A stretch of DNA of 64,000 nucleotides, taken from NCBI RefSeq assembly GCF_010645075.1, contig NZ_JAADZV010000008.1, positions 124,001 to 188,000 of the forward strand, in the 5' to 3' direction. The position numbers were made by a program, and so were the translations under genes. The DNA comes from Flavobacterium limi (GTDB lineage: Bacteria; Bacteroidota; Bacteroidia; Flavobacteriales; Flavobacteriaceae). The notes under the pieces are model-generated. The model did not search any database. It was given only the letters and a program-made list of their open reading frames with translations, and had not been told where the DNA came from. Shown in pieces: positions 45,327 through 54,079 of the stretch (its first letter is position 1; the number at the start of each line of letters is the position of its first letter).

Positions 45327-46571
45327 ATGAATAATTATTTTAAAAGTACTGTTTTATCAGGATTGATCTATTTTACAGCAATAACGACTTCACAAGCACA
45401 ATCAAAAAAGCTGGAAAAGGATTCGCCTAAAAAGGTTCGTGAATTTTTTGTGTCTTCATTGGTCAAAATTGGGGATCCTGTTTTAGAAGCATTAAGCAAA
45501 AATGAATTGAAAGTAAAAATGCCTGTTGAAAGATCACCCGGTGCCTGGGATGCGAGAACAAATGTAACGTATCTGGAAGCTTTTGGCCGACTGCTTTCCG
45601 GAATGGCTCCGTGGTTAGAGTTGGGTACTGACGAAACTCCCGAAGGTAAATTAAGAGCGAAATATATTGATTTGGCTCAAAAATCCATTCATAATGCGAC
45701 AGATCCGAATAGTCTGGATTTTATGAATTTTGTCAATGATAAACAGCCTTTGGTAGATGCTGCCTTTTTTGCACAGGCATTGCTTCGGGCACCAAAACAG
45801 CTTTGGGAACCCTTGGATGCCATTACAAAAGAGAATGTAATCAAAGCATTAAAATCATCCCGAAAAATTGAACCGTATCAAAGCAACTGGCTGCTTTTTG
45901 CCGGAATGGTAGAAGCCGCTATCATTAAATTTGATAAAGACGAAGATCAGAAACGCCTCAGTTATGCTTTAGAACAACATAAAAAATGGTATCTGGGTGA
46001 CGGAACTTACGGTGACGGTCCTGATTTTCACTGGGATTATTACAACAGTTTTGTAATTCATCCAATGCAGCTGGATATTTACAATGTATTGAAAGATAAA
46101 AATAACGACTACAAAACCGATTTCACAACAGAGCTAAAAAGAGCCAGACGTTATGCTGCCATTCAGGAAAGATTAATTTCTCCGGACGGAACCTATCCAC
46201 CAATTGGCAGGTCATTAGCGTATCGTTTTGGTGCTTTTCAGCTGTTATCCCAAATTGCACTCTGGAAAGAACTTCCAAAAGAAGTTGCTCCGGCTCAGGT
46301 TCGTTCGGCGCTCTATGCTATGATTCATAACCAGATAAATGCAAAAGGAACTTTTGATAAAAATGGCTGGCTTCAGGTAGGATTATATGGTCATCAGAAT
46401 AATATTGGCGAAGGATATATCTCTACAGGAAGTTTATATTTGTGTTCAGAAGCTTTTTTAGTTTTGGGTTTACCGGAAACAGATTCTTTTTGGAGTGATG
46501 CGTATAAGCCGTGGACACAAAAGAAAATATGGTCCGGTCAGGAAATCCCGATTGACCATGCTGAAAAATGA
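45327..46571 (+). CDS. DUF2264 protein, GH154 family
   Basis: A 414-residue secreted protein of the DUF2264 family, which as I recall corresponds to glycoside hydrolase family GH154 with beta-glucuronidase activity on arabinogalactan. The signal peptide is about 1-24 (ending SQA before Q). The (alpha/alpha) barrel shows SPGAWDARTNVTYLEAFGRLLSG, SNWLLFAGMVEAA, LGDGTYGDGPDFHWDYYNS and PIGRSLAYRFGAFQLL. A start 24 bases earlier is in frame but gives no better leader. In this locus it would remove glucuronic acid caps from galactan side chains. The family is certain, the activity is by family and context. Confidence 0.85.
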   Translation: MNNYFKSTVLSGLIYFTAITTSQAQSKKLEKDSPKKVREFFVSSLVKIGDPVLEALSKNELKVKMPVERSPGAWDARTNVTYLEAFGRLLSGMAPWLELGTDETPEGKLRAKYIDLAQKSIHNATDPNSLDFMNFVNDKQPLVDAAFFAQALLRAPKQLWEPLDAITKENVIKALKSSRKIEPYQSNWLLFAGMVEAAIIKFDKDEDQKRLSYALEQHKKWYLGDGTYGDGPDFHWDYYNSFVIHPMQLDIYNVLKDKNNDYKTDFTTELKRARRYAAIQERLISPDGTYPPIGRSLAYRFGAFQLLSQIALWKELPKEVAPAQVRSALYAMIHNQINAKGTFDKNGWLQVGLYGHQNNIGEGYISTGSLYLCSEAFLVLGLPETDSFWSDAYKPWTQKKIWSGQEIPIDHAEK

Positions 46572-46603
46572 TAAAATAATCAGATTGATGTAATTAAAAC
46601 AGA

Positions 46604-46667
46604 TGTCAGACTGAGCGGAGTCGAAGCCCCTTTAGGTTCAAAGCCTTCGACTTCGCTCAGGGTGACA
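46604..46667. repeat. REP-like palindrome
   Basis: TGTCAGACTGAGCGGAGTCG and following AAGCC (46604-46628) face GCCTTCGACTTCGCTCAGGG plus TGACA (46643-46667), a near-perfect inverted repeat with a short loop. This type of intergenic palindrome is common in Flavobacterium genomes. A half copy is at 40812-40837. Confidence 0.8.
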
Positions 46668-46799
46668 CTTGAGATATAATATTTAATACATAGAACATAG
46701 ATTTAATTTAAAAAGAAATCTAAAAGAAACACATTCCATCACACCGCTTATGTGTTTAGAAAAACATTACTAACAGATTTTAAACCAAATTTTTATATA

Positions 46800-47948
46800 A
46801 TGATAAATTTAAAAAACTCATTTTTTATTGCATTAACAACAGCTTCATTACTAAGTTGTAAAAGTACAGCCCAAAAAACAGCTGCAATAAAAGAATCAAA
46901 AAAAGAAGTGATTTCGATTATTGATAAAGTTAACAATCACTGGCAGGAAACACATCCTGAACCGGGCAATTCTTTTTGGCATGTTTCGGCCTATCATACC
47001 GGAAACATGGAAGCTTACAAAGTGACCAAAAACAAAAAATATCTGGATTACTCTCTGGCATGGGCTGAGAAAAATCAATGGATGGGAGCTAAATCAAATG
47101 ATAAATCGGAATGGAAATACAATTACGGAGAAACCGACAAACACGTTTTGTTTGGTGACTGGCAGATTTGTTTTCAGACTTATATCGATCTGTACAACTT
47201 TACAGGAAAAAACGATCCCCGTAAAATTGCCCGGGCACGTGAAGTGATGGAGTACGAAATGAGTACTTCTGCTAATGATTACTGGTGGTGGGTTGACGGA
47301 TTATATATGGTAATGCCGGTAATGACAAAGCTGTACAACGTTACCGGGAATGAAATGTATCTGGAAAAACTGCATTCTTATTTACAATATTCGGATAGTA
47401 TTATGTATGACAACGAGGCAAAACTATACTACCGTGATGCAAAATACATTTATCCAAAACATAAAAGTGCGAACGGTAAAAAAGATTTTTGGGCGAGAGG
47501 AGACGGTTGGATTTTTGCCGGTTATGCCAAAATTATTCAGGATTTACCAAAATCAGCCAAACACAGGGCAGAATACATTACTCGTTTTAAGGACATGGCT
47601 AAAGCTTTGGCAGCAGCCCAGGAAAAAGAAGGCTACTGGACAAGAAGTATCCTGGATCCTCAACATGCGCCGGGTCCTGAAACCAGCGGAACAGCATTTT
47701 TTACCTACGGATTTCTATGGGGAATCAACAATGGAGTTTTAGACAAAAAAACATATCTGCCTGTGGTAGAAAAATCATGGAATTACCTAACCAAATTCGC
47801 ACTTCAGGAAGATGGAACGGTAGGTTATGTTCAGCCGATTGGCGAAAAAGCGATTCCGGGTCAGGTAGTAGATAAAAATTCTACAGCAGATTTTGGTGTT
47901 GGTGCTTTTTTACTAGCAGCATCTGAAATGTCTCGTTTTGTAAAATAA
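46800..47948 (+). CDS. GH105 unsaturated glucuronyl/galacturonyl hydrolase
   Basis: A 382-residue lipoprotein with the lipobox ending at Cys20 (LLSCKS). It is a GH105 (YteR/YesR-like) enzyme that hydrolyses unsaturated uronic acids left at the non-reducing end by lyases. The (alpha/alpha)6 barrel carries WWVDGLYMVMPVM, FWARGDGW with the probable catalytic Asp235, and GPETSGTAFFTYG. In arabinogalactan breakdown, lyases acting on rhamnose-glucuronic acid ends yield such products, so the enzyme fits here; it could also serve the pectin locus. The ATG at 46800 is chosen over an in-frame ATG at 46752, which gives no leader. Confidence 0.9.
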   Translation: MINLKNSFFIALTTASLLSCKSTAQKTAAIKESKKEVISIIDKVNNHWQETHPEPGNSFWHVSAYHTGNMEAYKVTKNKKYLDYSLAWAEKNQWMGAKSNDKSEWKYNYGETDKHVLFGDWQICFQTYIDLYNFTGKNDPRKIARAREVMEYEMSTSANDYWWWVDGLYMVMPVMTKLYNVTGNEMYLEKLHSYLQYSDSIMYDNEAKLYYRDAKYIYPKHKSANGKKDFWARGDGWIFAGYAKIIQDLPKSAKHRAEYITRFKDMAKALAAAQEKEGYWTRSILDPQHAPGPETSGTAFFTYGFLWGINNGVLDKKTYLPVVEKSWNYLTKFALQEDGTVGYVQPIGEKAIPGQVVDKNSTADFGVGAFLLAASEMSRFVK

Positions 47949-47963
47949 CTTATCATAAGTGTA

Positions 47964-47998
47964 TGCAAAGGGCTGTCTTTATAGACAGCTTTTTGCAT
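47964..47998 (+). terminator. Intrinsic terminator after GH105 gene
   Basis: GCTGTC (47972-47977) pairs with GACAGC (47984-47989), extended by TGCAAA/TTTGCA outside, with a T-run. Confidence 0.8.
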
Positions 47999-48193
47999 TT
48001 ATATAAGTTTAGAATTTAATTTTTATGTCTTTTTAATAGCCATAAATTGGTATAATTCATATCGAAAATAATTTGTTTTTCATTTTCAAGAAATCTTTGG
48101 TGATTTTAAATGATTGTGTATTAAATATTTTTAATGCATTTTTTTTAGGATAGTCATAAAAATATCTGATTTAAATGATAATATGCTGATTTG
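47999..48193. other. AT-rich region before the susCD promoter
   Basis: About 195 bases with no gene or structure recognised; strongly AT-rich. Confidence 0.35.
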
Positions 48194-48250
48194 CCCCTTT
48201 TATAATGCTGTAATTACCCCCCTTTGCTTGTAAGTGTTATGTTAGATTTG
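48194..48250 (+). promoter_or_regulatory. Locus promoter, copy 4 (upstream of second susC)
   Basis: Two C-blocks, CCCC (48194-48197) and CCCCCC (48217-48222), with ATAATGCTGTAATTA between them, are followed after 20 bases by TAGATTTG (48243-48250). The layout matches the other three copies, but the inner sequence is more diverged. Confidence 0.55.
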
Positions 48251-48381
48251 TCTTGTAAATCATTGGACTTATAATAAAATGCTGTATTTAAAAAAACAAA
48301 TTTAAAAGCAATTGTATTGTTCATAATGGCCCTATAGATTTATAACTTAACTAAATCATTTAACCAAAATTACAACCAAAG

Positions 48382-51300
48382 ATGACAAATTTTATTAGGA
48401 AGATTAAGGCTCCTGATTGCGTATCCGGATTTGATTTTAAAAAGAAACTCACATTAATGTGTGCATTGGTTTCTTTGACACAGGTACATGCGTACACTGC
48501 CCATTCAGGGGGTGTAGCGAAATTAGAAAAACTACAGCAGCAGAACAGTATAAGCGGACAGGTTAAAGATCAAAAAGGATTGCCTTTGCCCGGTGCCTCC
48601 GTCTTGATAAAAGGAACAAAAATAAGCACTATAACAGATTTCGACGGAAAATTTAGTTTAGCCGGTGATGAAAACTCAATATTGGTAGTTTCTTTTGTAG
48701 GTTATGTTACACAGGAAGTTTCCGCAAAAGGCAAATCTGATATTACGGTACAAATGAAAGAAGATGCTGCTTCTTTAGAGGAAGTAGTGGTAGTAGGATA
48801 TGGTAAAATGAAGAAAAAAGATTTAACAGGATCAATTGTTCAGGTTAAACCGGAAGCTCTGGCAAATCAGAATCCGCAGACTGTCCAGGATTTATTGCGA
48901 GGTGTTCCTGGTTTAAAAGTCGGATATTCTGCGGATGCAAAAGGAGGAGGGTCTTTGCAGATTCGTGGACAGACTTCTGTTTACAATCCTGATGGTGCAA
49001 ATCGTAATTCACCCCTTATTATTTTAGATGGAATGCAGTTTTATGGAGAGCTTTCAGAAATCAATCCTGATGATGTTGGTCAGATTGATGTTTTAAAAGA
49101 TGCATCAGCAACAGCTATATTTGGTTCTAAAGCATCTGCAGGAGTTATTGTTATTTCGACAAAAAGAGGAAAAACAGGTAAGCCTGTCATAAACGTTACT
49201 ACCAACACAACAATTGTCAATGAAAGTGCTTATCGTGATGTATATTCTCCTGAAGGGTATGTAAAATATCGTCAGGATTGGGAGACTGCTAAAACATATG
49301 GTCAAAATACAGCTACCGGAAATTATGAAGCATGGATAACAGGAACAGCTGCCGGCAAACCGGGATACTATACAAATCCAGGCCAATTAGACCAATATGG
49401 CATCACTGAAGCGCAATGGCTGGCTTATCAGCCTGTTGGACAAACACAAGGAAAGAGTCTGAATGAAGTGTGGGGACTCCGTTTAGGAATTACTGACCCC
49501 ATGCTTTTGAAAAATTTTACAGAAGGGAAAACACACAATTGGTATGACAGTACTTTTAGAAGAGGAATTAATCATGATCATAATCTAAGTGTTTCCGGAG
49601 CAAGTGACAAAGTAAATTATTATATGTCTTTGGGATATTTAACGTCAGAAGGAGCCATTCAGGGTAATGACTATGAGGCAGTTCGTGCTAATATGAAAGT
49701 GGATGCGAAAATTACAAGCTGGCTGGAATTTGGAGCTAATGTTAATTTTCAGGACCGTACAGACGGAGACATTGCTGTTGGTACAGGCACTAATTACTGG
49801 GATGCCAATATGTTAAGAAACAGCCCTTTTTCTAACTTTAAAGATGTAAACGGTGCATATGAGAGACAGCCAATGGGACAAACTATAGGTGGGTATAATT
49901 ATTACTACGATCGCCAGTTTATAGACCTTGAGAGGGGATATACGGTATTGAATACCATTTTCAATACCAAGGTAAGTTTACCTTATGGAATTAGTTATTC
50001 TTTTAATGTTGCACCACGTTATCAATTTTTTTACAATCGTTATTTTCAGTCATCAGGTCATAAAAGCTGGAATCCTGCAACCATAGGAGTAGACAGGGAA
50101 AACGGTAAAAATTTTACATGGAACCTGAATAACACCTTAACATGGGATTATACATTTGCTGAAAAACACCATATTATAGCCACTTTTGTTCAGGAAGCCG
50201 AAGAGCTCCGAACATGGTCAGATCGTATTGATGCCAATAATATTCTGCCTTCAGATGCATTAGGGTTTCATAATATTGCTAATGCAACACTTGCAAACAG
50301 TACGTTTACATCCAACGATACGCATCAGACAGCCGATGCATTAATGGCGAGACTTTTCTATTCGTTTGATGATCGTTATATGGTTACGGGAACGATACGC
50401 CGCGATGGATACTCAGCATTTGGATCTACAGATCCGTATGGAGTTTACCCTTCTGTTGCAGCGGCATGGACTTTTAATAAAGAAAGCTGGTTCAATTGGA
50501 ATCCTATGAGTACAGGTAAATTACGTCTGTCCTGGGGTAAAAACGGAAACAGAACGCTTTCTGATCCCTACATAGCTTTAGCAAACTTAAGTTCTGGTAC
50601 CGGTGCAACAATGGGTTATATTGATGCTTCAGGAAACATTGTTGATGTGAAGTATTTAGGAATCGATCGTATGGCAAATCCAAATTTGCAGTGGGAAAAA
50701 ACAGAAGCTACAAATATTGGTCTTGACCTTGGGTTCTTAAACGACCGAATTACAAGTACAATTGATGTTTACAGATCAATTACTCATGACATGATAATGA
50801 TTCAGCGTTTACCTGGTTTTACCGGATTTGGCTCAATTGCAACCAATCTTGGAGAAGTTGAAAACAGAGGCATTGAGATAGCTCTTAACACCATAAATAT
50901 TAAAAATCCAAATTTTGAATGGACTACTATGGCTGCCTTTTCATACAACAAGAATATCATTAATGCACTATATGGTAATATGGAAGATATCAAGGATGCC
51001 AATGGTAATGTTATCGGACAAAAAGAGTCTGATGAAAAAACCAATGGATGGTTTATAGGAAGACCAATCTCTCAAATCTGGGATTATAAAGTAATCGGCA
51101 TCTGGCAAAAAGAGGAGTGGGAAGAAGCTGCAAAATACGGACAGCGTCCTGGAGATCCAAAAGTTGAAAACAGCTACACAGCTGATGATGTAAATGGAAA
51201 ACCTGTTTATAATGAAAAAGACAAGCAATTTTTGGGACAGACAGCTCCTCCAATTAACTGGTCGCTGCGTAATGAGTTTAAATTCTATAAAAACTGGAAT

Positions 51301-51714
51301 CTGGCAATCAATATGTATTCTTACATGGGACACAAATCACTTGACGGACGCTACATGAATACTTATAATGATGGTAGTTTGTACACAAACAACTATAATC
51401 CGTTTGTAAATCCGTATTGGACAATTGACAATCCTACGAATGACTGGGCCCGTCTTGATGCAAGAGGACCTGCAGGAGCCGGAACAGCAAAATTATACGA
51501 TCGCAGTTTTATTCGTTTAGATAATATTTCGCTGGCTTATACACTTCCTAAAGATCTTTTAGACCGCCTGCATGTTAGGAATTTCAAAATCTATGCTTCA
51601 GTTCAGAATGCTGCAACATGGTCTGCTTCCGGAGAATGGAAGTATTATGGAGACCCGGAAACAGGCGGACTGGCTACACGAATGTTTAATTTAGGTTTTA
51701 ACGTTTCACTTTAA
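48382..51714 (+). CDS. SusC/RagA-type TonB-dependent transporter (arabinogalactan locus)
   Basis: A 1110-residue outer-membrane transporter. A leader of about 37 residues (ending VHAY) is followed by a carboxypeptidase-D regulatory-like domain (about 55-130, GASVLIKGTKISTITDFDG), the signature LEEVVVVGYGK, a plug domain (about 145-265, with LLRGVPGLKVG and IDVLKDASATAIFGSKA) and a beta-barrel ending in FNLGFNVSL. With the SusD encoded 13 bases downstream it would take up arabinogalactan oligosaccharides. It is only distantly similar to the first SusC, so substrate preference should differ. Confidence 0.94.
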   Translation: MTNFIRKIKAPDCVSGFDFKKKLTLMCALVSLTQVHAYTAHSGGVAKLEKLQQQNSISGQVKDQKGLPLPGASVLIKGTKISTITDFDGKFSLAGDENSILVVSFVGYVTQEVSAKGKSDITVQMKEDAASLEEVVVVGYGKMKKKDLTGSIVQVKPEALANQNPQTVQDLLRGVPGLKVGYSADAKGGGSLQIRGQTSVYNPDGANRNSPLIILDGMQFYGELSEINPDDVGQIDVLKDASATAIFGSKASAGVIVISTKRGKTGKPVINVTTNTTIVNESAYRDVYSPEGYVKYRQDWETAKTYGQNTATGNYEAWITGTAAGKPGYYTNPGQLDQYGITEAQWLAYQPVGQTQGKSLNEVWGLRLGITDPMLLKNFTEGKTHNWYDSTFRRGINHDHNLSVSGASDKVNYYMSLGYLTSEGAIQGNDYEAVRANMKVDAKITSWLEFGANVNFQDRTDGDIAVGTGTNYWDANMLRNSPFSNFKDVNGAYERQPMGQTIGGYNYYYDRQFIDLERGYTVLNTIFNTKVSLPYGISYSFNVAPRYQFFYNRYFQSSGHKSWNPATIGVDRENGKNFTWNLNNTLTWDYTFAEKHHIIATFVQEAEELRTWSDRIDANNILPSDALGFHNIANATLANSTFTSNDTHQTADALMARLFYSFDDRYMVTGTIRRDGYSAFGSTDPYGVYPSVAAAWTFNKESWFNWNPMSTGKLRLSWGKNGNRTLSDPYIALANLSSGTGATMGYIDASGNIVDVKYLGIDRMANPNLQWEKTEATNIGLDLGFLNDRITSTIDVYRSITHDMIMIQRLPGFTGFGSIATNLGEVENRGIEIALNTINIKNPNFEWTTMAAFSYNKNIINALYGNMEDIKDANGNVIGQKESDEKTNGWFIGRPISQIWDYKVIGIWQKEEWEEAAKYGQRPGDPKVENSYTADDVNGKPVYNEKDKQFLGQTAPPINWSLRNEFKFYKNWNLAINMYSYMGHKSLDGRYMNTYNDGSLYTNNYNPFVNPYWTIDNPTNDWARLDARGPAGAGTAKLYDRSFIRLDNISLAYTLPKDLLDRLHVRNFKIYASVQNAATWSASGEWKYYGDPETGGLATRMFNLGFNVSL

Positions 51715-51727
51715 TAATTATTCAACA

Positions 51728-53707
51728 ATGAAAAAATATATAAAAAACAGCATCTCAACACTTTTGCCTTTAGTAGCTTCAGCACTGTTGGTTTCTTGTT
51801 CAGAGGATTTTCTGGAGCCTGATCCATTATCGTTTTACGAACCTGAAACTACATTTTCAACAGAATCTGGCTTGCAGGCAGTTTTAGCAAGTGCTGATAA
51901 ACAATTGCGTAATAATTATATTCATTATAATAATGCCGGTAATAGTGTGCCTATTGGTACAGAATATGTTTTCTCTGATATGGCAAAATATGGAAAAACC
52001 GATAACACCAGTACTATTTCTGATTTTGCAAATACTATAGTGCCTACCGGAAGTTTTAAAACGGGAACAAATGATGATTTTTATCTTGGGTTTTACTGGG
52101 ACGAAGCATATACCGGTATTAAACACGCCAATACTATATTGACTTACATTGATAAGGTGACCAGTTTAACTCAGGAAGTTAAGAACAAGTATATCGGTCA
52201 GGCTTACTTTCACAGGGCATACCGTTATCTTAATCTGGTATATCAGTTTGGAGATATACCTTTAATTACTAAAATTTTAGAAGTTCCAAAGCAAAGCTAT
52301 TATTCTACTAAAAAAGAGGCTATTATTGAAATGATTACGGCAGATATGGAAAAGGCTGTAGAATGGGTTCCGGAACAGTCAAAACTACCTTATTTAGGTG
52401 TGGTGAATAAAGGAGCATGCCGTCAGTTATTGATTAAGTGTTATTTGGCTTCCGGAAAATTTGCAGAAGCAGAAGCACAGGCCAATATCCTGATTAATCA
52501 GTCAGGTTATTCTCTGATGCAAAGTAATTTTGGAACATTTGATCAGGGAGGAAATCCACAAACGTGGACTATTACCAGAAATGTTATCTGGGATTTGCAC
52601 AGGCCTGAAAACAAGGTTATTGCTGCTAATAAAGAAGCTATTATGATAATGCCAAACGGAGGCGTACAATCATTTTTACCTTTTGCTTCCATGAGGATCT
52701 TTGGACCTAACTGGAATTCTGGTACACTAACGACACCAGATGGTAAACAGGCAGCTGCCCGTTTTGCCTCAAACAATGCCAATTATCAGGTTAAATATGA
52801 TTATGCAAGAGCACTCGGGCGAGGTATTGCAACTATTAGTGCTTCCTATTATTCACAGCATCCTATGTGGGTTGTTAATGGAATTGAAGATAAACAGGAT
52901 CTTAGACATAACAATACTGTTGGTAACTGGGTGAACATGGAAGATCTTAAATACAGTGATAAAACTTCTGCATATTATCAGCAAAATTTTAGAATGAAAC
53001 ATAATGGTGTTCTGCTATCAAGGGACACCCTTCGTGAATGGTTTGACTTTCCGCTGTATAAAATCTATCTGCATGATGTTGTAAATGAAACCAATCCAAA
53101 TGCAACTGATTTTCAGGGAGCAAGTACAGGAAGTAAAGCGCATTGGTATTTATATCGTTTAGCAGAAACGTATTTATTAAGAGCTGAGGCGCGTTTTTAT
53201 CAGGGAAATGCAGGTGGAGCAGCACAGGATGTAAATGCTGTGAGAGCAAGAGCCGGAGCTTCTCAAATGTATACTAATGTAACGATTGGGGATATTTGTG
53301 CAGAAAGAGGCAGGGAGCTTTATTTGGAGGAATGGAGAAATGTAGAATTAAAACGTATTTCCCATTGTTTAGCCATAAGCGGAAAACCGGATGAATGGGG
53401 TCAGACCTACAGCTTAAGCAATTGGGATAAACAATCTGGCACCGATGCATCCGGAGGAAGTTACTGGTACCAGCGTATTACACATTACACACTTTACAAT
53501 AAATACCCAAGCGGAATCGTAGTGCCAAATGGTACTAAGTTTTATACCATGGACAAACGTAACAACTATTGGCCAATTCCAAATAGCGCTATAACGGCCA
53601 ATACGAAAGGTAAATTAAGTCAGAACTTTGGTTATGACGGTTACGATCCTAACGTTAAGGTTTGGGATAAATGGCAGGATGCGGTTGCCGATGAAAGTGT
53701 ATTATAA
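51728..53707 (+). CDS. SusD/RagB-type surface glycan-binding lipoprotein (arabinogalactan locus)
   Basis: A 659-residue outer-membrane lipoprotein; lipobox ends at Cys24 (ALLVSCSED), followed by acids suited to surface export. SusD blocks include FLEPDPLSFYEPETTF, IGQAYFHRAYRYLNLVYQFGDIPL, YRLAETYLLRAEARFYQG and CAERGRELYLEEWRNVELKRI. It pairs with the SusC 13 bases upstream. A long hairpin follows the stop, separating it from the large secreted protein gene. Confidence 0.93.
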   Translation: MKKYIKNSISTLLPLVASALLVSCSEDFLEPDPLSFYEPETTFSTESGLQAVLASADKQLRNNYIHYNNAGNSVPIGTEYVFSDMAKYGKTDNTSTISDFANTIVPTGSFKTGTNDDFYLGFYWDEAYTGIKHANTILTYIDKVTSLTQEVKNKYIGQAYFHRAYRYLNLVYQFGDIPLITKILEVPKQSYYSTKKEAIIEMITADMEKAVEWVPEQSKLPYLGVVNKGACRQLLIKCYLASGKFAEAEAQANILINQSGYSLMQSNFGTFDQGGNPQTWTITRNVIWDLHRPENKVIAANKEAIMIMPNGGVQSFLPFASMRIFGPNWNSGTLTTPDGKQAAARFASNNANYQVKYDYARALGRGIATISASYYSQHPMWVVNGIEDKQDLRHNNTVGNWVNMEDLKYSDKTSAYYQQNFRMKHNGVLLSRDTLREWFDFPLYKIYLHDVVNETNPNATDFQGASTGSKAHWYLYRLAETYLLRAEARFYQGNAGGAAQDVNAVRARAGASQMYTNVTIGDICAERGRELYLEEWRNVELKRISHCLAISGKPDEWGQTYSLSNWDKQSGTDASGGSYWYQRITHYTLYNKYPSGIVVPNGTKFYTMDKRNNYWPIPNSAITANTKGKLSQNFGYDGYDPNVKVWDKWQDAVADESVL

Positions 53708-53846
53708 TATGCTGAAATACCAATTTGAATGTGACAATACCACAAAGTTAGAAGCTCAAATTACCTAACATTTAAGCTTTAAAACGACAATACATTCATT
53801 TAAGAAAAAATAAGTTTTGCCCCTCAATTAATAGTTTTAAAATATC

Positions 53847-53886
53847 GACCACTAAGCATTATCTGTAAAAGGATAATGCTGGGGTC
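53847..53886 (+). terminator. Hairpin after susD
   Basis: GACC/GGTC plus AGCATTATC (53855-53863) and GATAATGCT (53872-53880) form a stable stem. Only a short T-run follows, so it may be an attenuator or RNA-stability element rather than a full terminator. Confidence 0.5.
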
Positions 53887-54079
53887 TTTATGAACCTGGA
53901 TTTTAGGCTGAAAGATATTTTCTATTTCAGATCTGCTTCGATCCGGTTAAAATTCACATGAATCATACATTTTTACCGGTTAATAATCGCGGAAGCTTTT
54001 CGTTTCTGCACCAAATTAATTTGTCACTAACTAAAAGAGTAAAACAAAAATTTTAAAACAATTTTTAAATAGATTTCAT
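53887..54079. other. Region upstream of the large secreted protein
   Basis: The gap from susD to the next gene is 372 bases in all. Beyond the hairpin nothing was recognised; no TAnnTTTG element was found near the ATG. Confidence 0.35.

Noticed and set aside
53811..53840. GCCCCTCAATTAATAG as a fifth locus promoter motif
   Set aside because: Only one C-block is present and no TAnnTTTG lies at the expected distance.
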